The notes under the pieces are model-generated. The model was not told where the DNA came from and did no database searches. It saw nothing but the letters and a program-made list of their open reading frames with translations. Both the position numbers and the translations under genes were made by a program. Shown here piece after piece: positions 15,322 to 24,869 of a DNA stretch of 64,000 nucleotides. This stretch comes from Mesorhizobium koreense. Its GTDB lineage: Bacteria > Pseudomonadota > Alphaproteobacteria > Rhizobiales > Rhizobiaceae. Position 1 is the first letter of the stretch. The number at the start of each line of letters is the position of its first letter. Location of the stretch: NCBI RefSeq assembly GCF_031656215.1, contig NZ_CP134228.1, positions 930,001 to 994,000 on the forward strand, written 5' to 3'.

Positions 15322-16911
15322 CCTAAGAAACACCCTCGGCATCGGGCATGGGCGCCAGGGAATATCCGAGCGTCTTGGCTCGACGCTGGAGATTAGCCAA
15401 CACACGGCCTCGGTGCCGCTCGTCGTAGGCTATGGCGCCAGGATCACAATAGATCATGCCGAACCGCAGGGTGTTATAAAACAGGACCGCGATCTTGCGA
15501 GCAGTCGCGGTCACCGCCTTCTGCTTGCCGATCCGTGCTGCGAGACGTCGGTAGAATGCACCGAGCGCCGTATCGCTTCGTCCTAGCGTGACGGCCGCCA
15601 ACCGCAGCAGTGCTGCTGCCCGACTGGAAGATCGGCGTGTCCGTGATGAGAGTAGCTTGCCACCCGAGACCTTGTTGCCCGGCGCGAGGCAAAGCCAGGA
15701 TGTGAAGTGCTTTGCGCTCGGCCATGCTTGCAGATCCGCGCCGCATTCCCCGATCAACTTGAGCGCCAGCGAGGGACTGAGACCATGGATTTGGGTCAGG
15801 TCAACGCCGAGAACACCGTAAAGCGCAGCTCGAACATCGAAGGATGGCGCATTCACCTGCTTGGTCTTTGTTCTTGCCTTCGGCAGAGCTGGCAGCTGAT
15901 GTTCACCGCGAACCGTCAGGTCCGAGATGGCCGCCTCCAGCCTGCGGTCACATTCCAGCATCTTCTTCTGGTAGAAGTCATAGAGTTCCAGGGATTGCTT
16001 CAGGGCGAACATATGCTCGTCGCGGTCATTGCCAACCAACGATGCACGGATGGTCTCGATCGAGGAATGGCAGCGGACATCGCGAAGGGACGCCAGCGTA
16101 TCCGGGTCGCGCTCGCCAGCCGCTATCGCCCGGATGATCCGCATTCCCGTTGCACCGGTAATATCCGAGACTACGTGATGAAGTTGCAGGTTCATCTCCA
16201 TCAGGGCCTTCTGCATATGCTGGATATGAGCGGCAGCGTATTCCACCAACCGCTCACGTTGCCGCAGATAGGCTCGCAGGGTTGCGATCTCCGCCGCCGG
16301 CCTGAAGCTCCCCCGAAGCAAGCCGTAGGAATGAAGCTGACGGAGCCATCCTGCATCGCTCACGTCGGTCTTCCGGCCCGGCACGTTCTTGACATATCGG
16401 GCATTCACGAGGATCACTTCGAAGCCGTGCTGTTCGAGAATCTCGAAGGCCGGAATCCAATAGACCCCAGTAGATTCGATTGCGACGCTGGTCACGCCGC
16501 AAGACTGCAACCAGTCGGCCAGATCATGCAGGTCTTGCGTGAAAGTGCCGAATGCGCGCACCGGCGTGTCGTCACTGTCGGGGTTCACTGCGGCCATATG
16601 CATAGTCGAACCAATGTCGACCGCTGCGGCTCCGGGATTGATCATCTTCAGAGCTGGCCTGTTACCGGTGTCGATCTTCATCATAAACATCTCCTCCGTT
16701 CAGGTCGGAGGGGCTGGGCCATGCAAGTCCGTCATCTTCCTAACCGGGATCACCGCCGAAGCGGCGTCACCATTCTCAAGTGCGCATCGGCCCATGTGCC
16801 ACGTTTTTTAACGCGGTCAGACGCCACCAATAAGCCATCGGCAACTACCCTCCGCCTGCAAGACTAGCAGGTGTTTCTACCGCGCACAGGCGGGCCGCGG
16901 CCCAGCGACGG
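15322..16911 (-). mobile_element. IS110-family insertion sequence
   Basis: Boundaries are inferred from the interrupted IS3 OrfA. The right flank ends DILK (CTAAAAAA at 16912) and the left flank resumes KAAAFLAREAL at about 15322. Rejoining them restores a standard OrfA. No target duplication is evident, as usual for IS110. The transposase stop codon lies at the left junction. Confidence 0.75.
15323..16684 (-). CDS. IS110-family transposase
   Basis: 453 aa, apparently intact. It has an N-terminal DEDD RuvC-like domain (PGAAAVDIGSTMHMAAV with the first D, IESTGVYWIPAFEIL with E, NVPGRKTDVSDAGWL with the last two D) and a C-terminal IS116/IS110/IS902 domain (HGLSPSLALKLIGECG, LCLAPGNKVSGGKLLSSR). 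IS110 enzymes act with a bridge RNA encoded in the element ends; none is asserted here, but the segment of about 230 nt between start codon and right boundary could hold it. The start is the ATG at 16684 following GGAGGAG. Confidence 0.9.
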   Translation of the reverse strand: MMKIDTGNRPALKMINPGAAAVDIGSTMHMAAVNPDSDDTPVRAFGTFTQDLHDLADWLQSCGVTSVAIESTGVYWIPAFEILEQHGFEVILVNARYVKNVPGRKTDVSDAGWLRQLHSYGLLRGSFRPAAEIATLRAYLRQRERLVEYAAAHIQHMQKALMEMNLQLHHVVSDITGATGMRIIRAIAAGERDPDTLASLRDVRCHSSIETIRASLVGNDRDEHMFALKQSLELYDFYQKKMLECDRRLEAAISDLTVRGEHQLPALPKARTKTKQVNAPSFDVRAALYGVLGVDLTQIHGLSPSLALKLIGECGADLQAWPSAKHFTSWLCLAPGNKVSGGKLLSSRTRRSSSRAAALLRLAAVTLGRSDTALGAFYRRLAARIGKQKAVTATARKIAVLFYNTLRFGMIYCDPGAIAYDERHRGRVLANLQRRAKTLGYSLAPMPDAEGVS

Positions 16912-17168
16912 TTTTTTAGGATGTCGCGCTCCGCTTTCAGCTTTGCCACTTCCTTGCGCAGCCGGTCAATCTCCTGCTGCTCCGGCTTCATCTGCCCGTG
17001 GCCGGGAAACGCATGCTGCGGATCGCCAGACAGATCGCGCACCTATTTGCGCAGCACGTTCTCATGGAGATCAAGGTCACGAGCCGCCTGGGTCACCGCG
17101 GCGCTGCGTTCCTTCACCAGCCTCACCGCCTCAAGCTTGAACTCGCGGCTGAACTTCCTTCTCTGCAT
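16912..17168 (-). pseudogene. IS3-family OrfA, nonsense mutation and interrupted
   Basis: MQRRKFSREFKLEAVRLVKE... is a helix-turn-helix OrfA. A TAG at 17043-17045 replaces the expected tryptophan in LRKWVRDL. The leucine zipper IDRLRKEVAKLKAERDILK then runs into the IS110 insertion. The missing C-terminal codons lie at 15286-15322. Confidence 0.85.
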
Positions 17169-17203
17169 TCCAACTCTCCAGTCCCGTTAAACACCTTATC
17201 TCG

Positions 17204-17229
17204 GTGTCCACGAAACCGGCAGCAGGCCA
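17204..17229. repeat. IS3-family terminal inverted repeat, right
   Basis: Complement of the left repeat with three mismatches; TTT follows at 17230-17232. Confidence 0.8.
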
Positions 17230-17420
17230 TTTTACGGTCCCGCCGATGACGGTGTCGGCAAGAGAGGCAGCATTCCATGCGTAGTCAGACATCAAATCTT
17301 TGGTCAATATCGTAAGAATGTGTCGGTAGTCGCGGGACCGGCCCGCAACAGTCACGCGGACGCGGCCTGGCCCAATCGTCGGCGGGCACCTTCGAGATCA
17401 TCTGGGAGTCGCGCTCGATG

Positions 17421-17463
17421 GCTGGATGACAGCATTCGCGTGGGGCTGAACTACAAGTTCTGA
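17421..17463 (+). pseudogene. C-terminal scrap of an outer membrane barrel protein
   Basis: LDDSIRVGLNYKF followed by a stop is the usual last beta strand of rhizobial Omp25/31-like barrels. Nothing upstream is in frame, so only about 14 codons remain before the IS3 element. The terminator behind it is intact. Confidence 0.4.
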
Positions 17464-17482
17464 CTTCGCTGTTCTGATTGAG

Positions 17483-17509
17483 GCCCGTCGCCGAAACGTG
17501 GCGGGCTTT
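17483..17509 (+). terminator. Terminator behind the outer membrane scrap
   Basis: GCCCGTCGC pairs with GTGGCGGGC (two G-U pairs) and is followed by TTTC, 20 nt after the stop. Confidence 0.55.
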
Positions 17510-17525
17510 CGAATTTCTTGGCCAG

Positions 17526-17550
17526 GGAACTTTCGTTGCGTCTCTCCGTT
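17526..17550 (+). promoter_or_regulatory. EcfG-type promoter (GGAAC-N16-CGTT)
   Basis: GGAAC is at 17526-17530 and CGTT at 17547-17550, with a 16-nt spacer. Only a damaged small gene follows. Confidence 0.65.
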
Positions 17551-17577
17551 GTGGCGAGCCAAACACGCTACGGTCGC

Positions 17578-17794
17578 ATGCGCATTGAAGTTGGTCCGGC
17601 CAGATGTATAGGACAGTAGCGCGGGAATCTACGACAAGCCGCTGGAGGAAGCTGATCTTGAATTGCGCCAAAATGGCGATGTCATTGTTACAGTCCGTGG
17701 GAGCGGCGTGAATTGTCGGAAATCGCTTTACCGATACAAAATCCTTCTCAGCAGGGATGAGGCCGAAAGAGGTGGCGCTGGCGTCCGTCGCTGA
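17578..17794 (+). pseudogene. Small gene with lost frame, behind a stress promoter
   Basis: An ATG at 17578 starts MRIEVGPARCIGQ and stops. One frame over, the DNA is open from 17612 to 17794 and reads like protein (GIYDKPLEEADLELRQNGDV, VTVRGSGVNCRKSLYRYKIL) but has no start codon of its own. Together they suggest a single protein of about 70 aa with one frameshift. Family unknown. Confidence 0.4.
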
Positions 17795-17873
17795 CAAGAG
17801 TTCTCAGCTAACGCGTCCCCCGATTCCTCCTGCTCTCGTGGAACCGGCCAAGGGCGCTGGCCGTTTCTGAACC

Positions 17874-18098
17874 ATGGAATTGTTCCTTGATCGGTTCGGC
17901 CATCCCACATGGCTTCCCTTTTCAGTCGTCTCCGGACGGTTGCTTTTGGCCGCAATCCTTGGTGCGCTGGTGGGAGCCGAACGCGAGTGGCGGGATCGTG
18001 TGGCAGGGCCGAGGACGCACGTCCTCATCTGTCTATCAGCCTGCGCAATCGCCGTTCTAACGATCGAAATCACACATCTCGATGACTTCAATGGATAG
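17874..18098 (+). pseudogene. MgtC/SapB-type membrane protein, truncated
   Basis: The first 75 residues of an MgtC-family protein (RLLLAAILGALVGAEREWRD, GPRTHVLICLSACAIAVLTI) end at a premature stop. Recognisable but broken sequence (DPTRL) continues for about 40 nt. Intact members have around 150-230 residues with several membrane spans and an ACT-like tail, all missing here. Confidence 0.75.
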
Positions 18099-18255
18099 GA
18101 AATCAGCATCGATCCGACCCGGCTGTCCTAGGGTCTCCTGCAGATAATACAACCCAAGAAGTGAAATGGAATCGGATAATCTGCTGTCCTTGAAATACTC
18201 CGGCGAGGAACATCCTCGACCAAACCCGGCTCGTTATCAAACCAGAAGGCCAGTA

Positions 18256-18564
18256 ATGGACGCCGCCAGCATTCTCACCAAGTTGGGCACCCTCACAGCC
18301 CGTCCCTGGGCCTTTCTGATCTTGCTGGTCTACGCCGTTTTATGGCTCATCTTCGAACCGCACAGCCTCAATTGGCACGGCGTCGCCACCCTCGCCACTT
18401 GGGCGATGACGCTATTTATCCAGCGAGCAGAGCACCGCGATACCCAGGCGCTTCAGGCCAAGATCGATGAACTGATCCGGTCGAACGGCAGCGCCAGGGA
18501 TGAGATTACAGAGATCGACCAGAAAGAACCCGAAGAGATCGAGGAACGCAGACGACGGTCGTAG
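18256..18564 (+). CDS. Low-affinity iron permease family protein
   Basis: 102 aa of the PF04120 type. Two hydrophobic segments (WAFLILLVYAVLWLIFEP and the following WHGVATLATWAMTLFI) are joined by a short loop, then QRAEHRDTQALQAKIDELIR and an acidic/basic coiled tail. The name comes from a fungal protein; the bacterial role is unproven and metal transport is not shown. The ATG at 18256 has AAGG upstream; a longer frame to 18166 lacks one. It is just upstream of a stress-type operon but separately transcribed. Confidence 0.75.
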   Translation: MDAASILTKLGTLTARPWAFLILLVYAVLWLIFEPHSLNWHGVATLATWAMTLFIQRAEHRDTQALQAKIDELIRSNGSARDEITEIDQKEPEEIEERRRRS

Positions 18565-18686
18565 GGATGGGGCTGCTGCTGTCTTCTGCCTACGCCGGCA
18601 GGACGAGGGGCTAACGGCGTGCGCGGCATCTGGCATTGGAATCGCACTGGAGCGCGATCACATTTGGCATCAGGTCCGATTCCTTC

Positions 18687-18711
18687 GGAACGCTTGGCTA
18701 GCTCGAATGTT
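18687..18711 (+). promoter_or_regulatory. EcfG-type promoter (GGAAC-N16-TGTT)
   Basis: GGAAC is at 18687-18691 and TGTT at 18708-18711, with a 16-nt spacer, 32 nt before the PRC-barrel gene. Confidence 0.7.
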
Positions 18712-18742
18712 GAGGATGTCCCACCAGAGAGGAGACATCCAG

Positions 18743-19027
18743 ATGGACCACAGCAATCATGTGCGCCTGACCAGCGCCGAGTTAACCCCTGACATACTCG
18801 AAGGCGCCACCATCTACGGACCCGATGACGAGGAGATTGGCTCCGTTGATCATGTGCACAGCAGCCAGGTCGTTATCGACGTAGGAGGCTTCCTTGGTAT
18901 CGGCGCCAAATCCGTCGCTGTCCCGGCTGCCGAGCTGGACTTCATGCGAGATGAGGATGGGGATGTTCACGCAGTGACTTCATGGACGAAAGACCAGCTC
19001 GAAGCGATGCCGGAACACAAAGAATGA
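18743..19027 (+). CDS. PRC-barrel domain protein
   Basis: 94 aa, cytosolic. The PRC barrel fills nearly all of it: ILEGATIYGPDDEEIGSVDH, then VIDVGGFLGIGAKSVAVPAA, ending in a helix SWTKDQLEAMPEHKE. GAGGAG lies before the ATG at 18743. The EcfG-type promoter precedes it and the DUF2934 gene follows 11 nt later, so the two form a stress operon. Function unknown. Confidence 0.85.
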   Translation: MDHSNHVRLTSAELTPDILEGATIYGPDDEEIGSVDHVHSSQVVIDVGGFLGIGAKSVAVPAAELDFMRDEDGDVHAVTSWTKDQLEAMPEHKE

Positions 19028-19038
19028 GGAGCAAAATC

Positions 19039-19458
19039 ATGCCTACGCCTAAGACTGGCGCGCCTGGCACCACCGATCAGAAGCCACGATGGGAAGGTCC
19101 GCCGGAAAGCCGGCCCCTGGGATACCTGCCCGCCGAAGACGGCCCTTCCATCGATCGTGACGCTGCTGGAGAGAACCTACAGGACCCCGACAGAAGCGAT
19201 CCGTCTGACGCGGTCACTACGAAAGACTATCAACCGTCCCGAGAAGATCGCATTCGGACCCGAGCCCATCAGATTTGGGAGGAACGCGGCCGAACCGGCG
19301 CTTCGGAAGATCATTGGTACCAAGCCGAACGGGAGATCGACGCCTTGGACCAACGCTCATCGGCAGCACAAGCAACTTCAGGCGCGGGGCCGGCACTGGC
19401 GGAGCACTCGAAAGATGCATCACAGCCCGATCCATCCCGTATAAAGAGTGGCCAGTGA
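19039..19458 (+). CDS. DUF2934 domain protein
   Basis: 139 aa, largely disordered and polar. The short DUF2934 motif lies at about 72-105 (REDRIRTRAHQIWEERGRTG, then WYQAEREI). DUF2934 is a family of small proteins of unknown function seen next to stress genes. AGGAG precedes the ATG at 19039. It is co-transcribed with the PRC-barrel gene. Confidence 0.8.
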   Translation: MPTPKTGAPGTTDQKPRWEGPPESRPLGYLPAEDGPSIDRDAAGENLQDPDRSDPSDAVTTKDYQPSREDRIRTRAHQIWEERGRTGASEDHWYQAEREIDALDQRSSAAQATSGAGPALAEHSKDASQPDPSRIKSGQ

Positions 19459-19793
19459 CGGCGCGGATATCTCGGCGAAGGCTCTTTGCCGAGGAGTCCG
19501 TTGTCATCCAGCCGGCTGCAGGTCGCGTCAACTGGGCATGGTGGTATTGGTGACAGGGAAATTTTTCCCGGTTTCCCTTCCTGGCCAACGAGATGGCAGA
19601 GAGAGCATCGCCACTCGCCCAATGAGACACCCGCCTACGGAGGCCGGGGCCCGCGCAGTCCAGACTGGTTTGGCGCAGGTGCGGCCAGAGTGGGGGCCCC
19701 TCGCACCGTCTTTCCGGCGATCTCGGCCGCTATCAATACCCGCGCAAGGATTAGATATCCGAAGTAATGGCGGTGGAACGCGGCCCTGCGAAA
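19459..19793. other. Intergenic, no gene supported
   Basis: 335 nt between the convergent DUF2934 gene and DUF982 pseudogene. I see no convincing frame, hairpin or promoter. Confidence 0.5.
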
Positions 19794-20089
19794 TCATTCG
19801 GCATGCCGCGTCTCACCGCGCGAGGTTGGGGCTACGAATACGCTCATGCTTGGGATCAATATGTCGTTGCGCCGTGCGAATGCGACCAGGGCCGCGCGCA
19901 CCGTTTCCGGATCGACCTCGCCCGCGATGCCGGCCTTGCAGGCATTGAGAGCAACGCCATGCGTATGGTTCCTATTGGCGGCCGGCCAATCCTGAAGCAG
20001 GGCGTATGCTTCCGTCGTACTCTCGATCCTTGCGGGAAGCCCATTCCGACAAGAAGCGTGACAGGCTCCTCAAAGCGGGCGCGATCCAT
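19794..20089 (-). pseudogene. DUF982 gene with one-base frameshift
   Basis: AGGAGG precedes the ATG at 20089: MDRARFEEPVTLLVGMGFP. The frame must then shift by one to continue ARIESTTEAYALLQDWPAAN ... LNACKAGIAGEVDPETVRAA, ending at 19794. The combined sequence of about 98 aa is a normal DUF982 protein. The shift falls in a run of C (TTCCCGC), consistent with a lost C or a sequencing slip. Confidence 0.7.
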
Positions 20090-20469
20090 GTCTTTAACCT
20101 CCTTTCTGAAGCGGCTGGAATGCCGGCTGCGCCGGAAAATCCGGTTCCAAGCAGATGTGCCGGTCGCGAGATCATTCTTTGTGCGGCGCCGTGCTGTATC
20201 GTTCGACAGCCTGCCTCGGGCAACCTGATTCCCGCCGGCCCGATTTCATTGCTCCTCGGTTTCGATGCCGCGGAGGCTCGGCGCGGCGGCGCCAACGTTT
20301 CATGCGCCTTGGCCAGCGCCTCGATCCATGCGGCAACGGCAAGGGGCGCAGGAGCGTGGCCTTCGATCCAGGCCTTTACCTCGCATTCCCGACGGCCAAG
20401 CTCGTCCGCAAGATCGGCAGGTTTCCATCTCAGAATTTTCAGACATTGGCGCAATCGCCCCGGAATCAT
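19972..20469 (-). CDS. Helix-turn-helix protein
   Basis: The frame begins at the ATG at 20469 after GGGAGG: MIPGRLRQCLKILRWKPADL, then ADELGRRECEVKAWIEGHAP and VAAWIEALAKAHETL. This is a compact lambda-repressor-like domain of about 70 aa of a kind common in Hyphomicrobiales, probably DNA-binding. The remaining frame of about 95 residues to 19972 looks low-complexity and runs into the next gene on the same strand, so the true C-terminus may be shorter. Confidence 0.55.
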   Translation of the reverse strand: MIPGRLRQCLKILRWKPADLADELGRRECEVKAWIEGHAPAPLAVAAWIEALAKAHETLAPPRRASAASKPRSNEIGPAGIRLPEAGCRTIQHGAAQRMISRPAHLLGTGFSGAAGIPAASERRLKTWIAPALRSLSRFLSEWASRKDREYDGSIRPASGLAGRQ

Positions 20470-20500
20470 GTCGTGACCTCCCTTCCGCTGGCATTCGGAC

Positions 20501-20725
20501 TCAGGTTTTGTCGGATGCCTGGGAAGCTGCCGAGACATGATGCGCGGCAAGGAACATCAGCGCCGTCGCCGCGATCCGACGGTTCCAGCCGGCCGATTGG
20601 GCCATGTCGAGCAATCGGGCCAGCAACGGCTTCAGCGTGCTCCGGTATTCCATCTCGTAGGCCAGAAATTCGCCCGTCGGATGCGTCGGCGGCGGCACGG
20701 TTTCGATCCCTGTCATCATGTTCAT
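20501..20725 (-). CDS. Hypothetical protein
   Basis: 74 aa, mostly helical: FLAYEMEYRSTLKPLLARLL and AGWNRRIAATALMFLAAHHV. GGGAG precedes the ATG at 20725. No family is recognised. It sits between groEL and the helix-turn-helix gene, all on the minus strand. Confidence 0.5.
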   Translation of the reverse strand: MNMMTGIETVPPPTHPTGEFLAYEMEYRSTLKPLLARLLDMAQSAGWNRRIAATALMFLAAHHVSAASQASDKT

Positions 20726-20794
20726 GGCAAGCTCCCGGGCATTCCCGATCGCTACCCGCCCTCTCGGCGGAGCGGGCAGGTTTTTTCGGGGGCT

Positions 20795-22435
<1,641 letters not shown>

Positions 22436-22474
22436 TCAATGGGCAGCTTCATTGACTGATAGAGTTAGAGACGG

Positions 22475-22789
22475 TCAGGCCGCTTTCTTCAGCGTCGCAG
22501 CATTTTCGATCACACCCATCACGTCGGATTCCTTCATGATCAGCAGGTCTTCGCCATCGAGCTTGATCTCGGTACCGGACCATTTGCCGAAGAGGATGCG
22601 GTCGCCGGCTTTCACGTCGAGCGGAACGAGCTTGCCACTATCGTCGCGCGCGCCGGAGCCGACGGCGATGACCTCTCCTTCCTGCGGCTTTTCCTTGGCG
22701 GTGTCGGGGATGATGATACCGCCGGCCGTCTTCTCATCGGCTTCGACGCGGCGGACCAGGATACGGTCATGCAATGGACGGAACGTCAT
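22475..22789 (-). CDS. groES: Co-chaperonin GroES
   Basis: 104-aa lid of the GroEL cage. [20 protein letters not shown], the mobile loop [18 protein letters not shown] and the end [15 protein letters not shown] are typical. AAGGAG lies before the ATG at 22789; the open frame extends further but into non-coding sequence. First gene of the groESL operon. Confidence 0.96.
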   Translation of the reverse strand: MTFRPLHDRILVRRVEADEKTAGGIIIPDTAKEKPQEGEVIAVGSGARDDSGKLVPLDVKAGDRILFGKWSGTEIKLDGEDLLIMKESDVMGVIENAATLKKAA

Positions 22790-22939
22790 ATCGTTCTCCT
22801 TCTGGACAAACAGATTGTGAGAGGTTCCTCCGCTCCGGCCTGGGGAAGGCCGGCGCGGGGCACGCGACCCCTCGCGGGCGTCGCGCGCGTGTGATCTGGT
22901 TTTGCCGTTTTTCGATTTCAAGGGGGCTTGGAAAAAATT

Positions 22940-22966
22940 TTGGCACTCGCCGGAACGGAGTGTTAG
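22940..22966 (-). promoter_or_regulatory. CIRCE operator of groESL
   Basis: TTGGCACTC-N9-GAGTGTTAG, against the consensus TTAGCACTC-N9-GAGTGCTAA (8 of 9 and 7 of 9). It lies 151 nt before groES. It is the binding site of the HrcA repressor, so the operon is heat-inducible. Confidence 0.8.
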
Positions 22967-23120
22967 CGCCATGAAAACATACGGCTAATTGGGGTCGGTG
23001 TCGTGCATTTCCGCTTGAATTTTCCAAACGGCCGAACAAAATTATCCGAAGCTTCGCCATCGGCGAAGCAGGTGGAAACCAGAGCCTAAAAGGGAGTTTT
23101 TTGGAAGACGGAGGACCAAG

Positions 23121-23462
23121 ATGGACCGACAGAACCCTACGCCGATCATCCCTGCTCTTGTACCCGAAACATCCGATCCTACGCTTGACCGGCTGCTATC
23201 GCCGGCGCGCCATTTCCGGCATCCCGACGACGTGCTCGCCGATGAAACGCTCGACCTTCAGGAAAAGCGGGCGATCCTGTCGTCCTGGGCCTCGGACGCC
23301 TGTGCCGTAGAGTCGATGCCGGCGCTTCGCCAGCCGCCGGGCGGCAGCGAGCCTGTTTCCTTCAATCAGATCATGGACGCGCTGAGGCGGCTCGACGAAG
23401 AACCGAGGCCATACGTTTACGGCTATTGCGACCGGCCGAACATGGATCGGCTGGATGCCTGA
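23121..23462 (+). CDS. Conserved hypothetical protein
   Basis: 113 aa. The middle (FRHPDDVLADETLDLQEKRA, ILSSWASDACAVESMPALRQ) is a pattern I recall from small alphaproteobacterial proteins of unknown function. They are usually found beside Usg or stress genes, as here. Soluble, no signal peptide. The next gene, usg, starts 22 nt later, so they form one unit. Confidence 0.75.
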   Translation: MDRQNPTPIIPALVPETSDPTLDRLLSPARHFRHPDDVLADETLDLQEKRAILSSWASDACAVESMPALRQPPGGSEPVSFNQIMDALRRLDEEPRPYVYGYCDRPNMDRLDA

Positions 23463-23483
23463 CAGAAGAAGGTGAGGAAGCGA

Positions 23484-23762
23484 ATGGCGTCACCGGTAAG
23501 CCGGGAATTCCGCCTGCAGATGCAGGGCTACGGCCTGACGACGGCGGAGATCCATTATCACATGCCCGATCATCCGAGCCTTCTGCAGCTCTATGTCTGG
23601 CAGGAATACGATCTCGCGCCGGCGTTTCCCGAACTGCGTGGCTTTCTCGATTACTGGGCGCGCGAACTTGACGGCGCGCTGCATTCGGTCCGGGTCGCCC
23701 ATCACGGGCTGATCGAGCCTTCCGAATGGCGCGCCGTCGACGGCATCATCCCGCTGAACTGA
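23484..23762 (+). CDS. Usg family protein
   Basis: 92 aa. LQMQGYGLTTAEIHYHMPDH, SLLQLYVWQEYDLAPAFPEL and LHSVRVAHHGLIEPSEWRAV match the Usg family, named after the gene upstream of trpF in Caulobacter. Its biochemical function is unknown. I chose the ATG at 23484, preceded by GAGGAAG. Its end overlaps the convergent DUF982 gene by 17 nt. Confidence 0.85.
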   Translation: MASPVSREFRLQMQGYGLTTAEIHYHMPDHPSLLQLYVWQEYDLAPAFPELRGFLDYWARELDGALHSVRVAHHGLIEPSEWRAVDGIIPLN

Positions 23763-24069
23763 GCGAGGGCTGTTGCGTGGCCCCTTGCGGCAGCCGGAAC
23801 GCGGGCGCCCCTTTCCGCGGCCGGACAGGCTCGCGCACGATCGCAAGCCCAGCCCTTTCAGCCGCCTTTACGAATGCCCTACGTGCATCGCGGGCGCCGC
23901 GCCACCCCTCGAGCGCGTCCCGGCAGGCCCGGCAGGCGGCGCGCCAGCTGCGGCCCCGCGCCCATTTGGGCCACTCCTGATCCAGGCATTCGAGCGCCTC
24001 GAAGCTGCTGGCCACCTTGCGCGGAAGGCCGCGAGGTGATTTCAGGATAACAGGTTCGGGAATCGGCAT
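23746..24069 (-). CDS. DUF982 domain protein
   Basis: 107 aa. FEALECLDQEWPKWARGRSW followed by RAACRACRDALEGWRGARDA is the DUF982 pattern, a rhizobial family of unknown function. GGAGGAC precedes the ATG at 24069. A GGAAC-N17-CGTT promoter (24119-24144) lies 50 nt upstream, so it too looks like a general stress gene. A second DUF982 gene in the window (19794) is broken. Confidence 0.78.
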   Translation of the reverse strand: MPIPEPVILKSPRGLPRKVASSFEALECLDQEWPKWARGRSWRAACRACRDALEGWRGARDARRAFVKAAERAGLAIVREPVRPRKGAPAFRLPQGATQQPSLSSAG

Positions 24070-24118
24070 CGCCGCGTCCTCCCGAAGAGTGATGAAAGGG
24101 TTCTTCCTCCGGTTGCAT

Positions 24119-24144
24119 AACGTGCCTCGGGTAAGCGACGTTCC
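24119..24144 (-). promoter_or_regulatory. EcfG-type promoter (GGAAC-N17-CGTT)
   Basis: On the minus strand GGAAC is at 24144-24140 and CGTT at 24122-24119. The spacer is 17 nt, also accepted by EcfG factors. Confidence 0.6.
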
Positions 24145-24199
24145 ACTGGTTGCGCGAAGGGAGAGCAAAACCTCTTGACGCAACGGAAGTGAATTCCCA

Positions 24200-24296
24200 A
24201 ATCATTGTCGCCGACGCCAAAGGGGCCGGCAAATGGTCAAGGAGCGCCGCTTCTTGGCGCTCCTCGTACCCATGTTGCTCACAGGAGGATATGGCT
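24200..24296 (+). promoter_or_regulatory. ROSE-like RNA thermometer
   Basis: A perfect 9-bp hairpin, AGGAGCGCC with GGCGCTCCT (24240-24248 and 24256-24264), is followed by TTGCTCACAGGAGGAT, in which the Shine-Dalgarno AGGAGG can pair with the upstream UUGCUC. This is the layout of ROSE elements in rhizobial small heat-shock genes, which melt open at high temperature. Confidence 0.65.
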
Positions 24297-24773
24297 ATGA
24301 GAACCGCATTTGACTTTTCCCCGCTCTACCGTTCGAGCATCGGCTTCGATCGCATTGCCGACCTGCTTGAGAACGCCAGCCGGACGGCAAGTGCCGAAAA
24401 CTGGCCGCCCTACGACATCACCAAATCCGGCGAGGACGACTACCGCATCACCATGGCGGTGGCCGGGTTCTCTCAGGATGAACTCAGCATCATCCACGAG
24501 CCCAACATGCTCGTCGTGGCTGGCGAAAAGGCCAGCGAGGACAATGGCGATTATCTGCATAGGGGCATCGCCGGGCGGCCTTTCGAGCGCCGCTTCGAGC
24601 TCGCGGACCACGTGAAGGTGATGGATGCCGGCCTCGCCAACGGCCTGCTTACCATCGATCTCAGACGCGAGCTTCCCGAGGAAATGAAGCCGCGCCGGAT
24701 CGAGATTGCAACCGCGGACGCGTCGTCCAAGGTGCCGCCGAAGCGGATCGAAGCCGATAAGCAGGCCGCGTGA
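24297..24773 (+). CDS. Small heat-shock protein, Hsp20/IbpA type
   Basis: 158-aa ATP-independent chaperone that holds unfolding proteins. Starts MRTAFDFSPLYRSSIGFDRI. The alpha-crystallin domain (about 37-125) has YDITKSGEDDYRITMAVAGF and the conserved GLANGLLTIDLRRELPEE. It belongs to the class A, IbpA-like group that rhizobia keep in several copies. An in-frame ATG at 24291 is only 2 nt from the AGGAGG, so 24297 is the better start. The ROSE-like leader indicates translational heat control. It lies 96 nt ahead of a second hsp20 gene. Confidence 0.93.
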   Translation: MRTAFDFSPLYRSSIGFDRIADLLENASRTASAENWPPYDITKSGEDDYRITMAVAGFSQDELSIIHEPNMLVVAGEKASEDNGDYLHRGIAGRPFERRFELADHVKVMDAGLANGLLTIDLRRELPEEMKPRRIEIATADASSKVPPKRIEADKQAA

Positions 24774-24869
24774 GGCTATCTCGTTAGGCGCACTTCGCAA
24801 GGCGCTGGGCGACAAGCCCGGCGCTGACGGGATGGCATTGTCAATCGAACGAACGAAAGGAGAAGAACA

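Larger units (their letters stand above)
14398..17229 (-). mobile_element. IS3-family element interrupted by IS110 element
   Basis: Terminal inverted repeats of 26 bp (14398-14423 and 17204-17229; 23 of 26 match) start TGGCCTGCTGCCGG. TTT flanks both sides as a likely 3-bp target duplication. Inside are OrfA (right) and OrfB (left) on the minus strand, both broken, with an IS110-family element of about 1.6 kb inserted in OrfA. Without the insert the element is about 1.24 kb, normal for IS3. Confidence 0.85.

Noticed and set aside
15707..16867. 386-codon plus-strand frame
   Set aside because: It is the reverse strand of the intact IS110 transposase.
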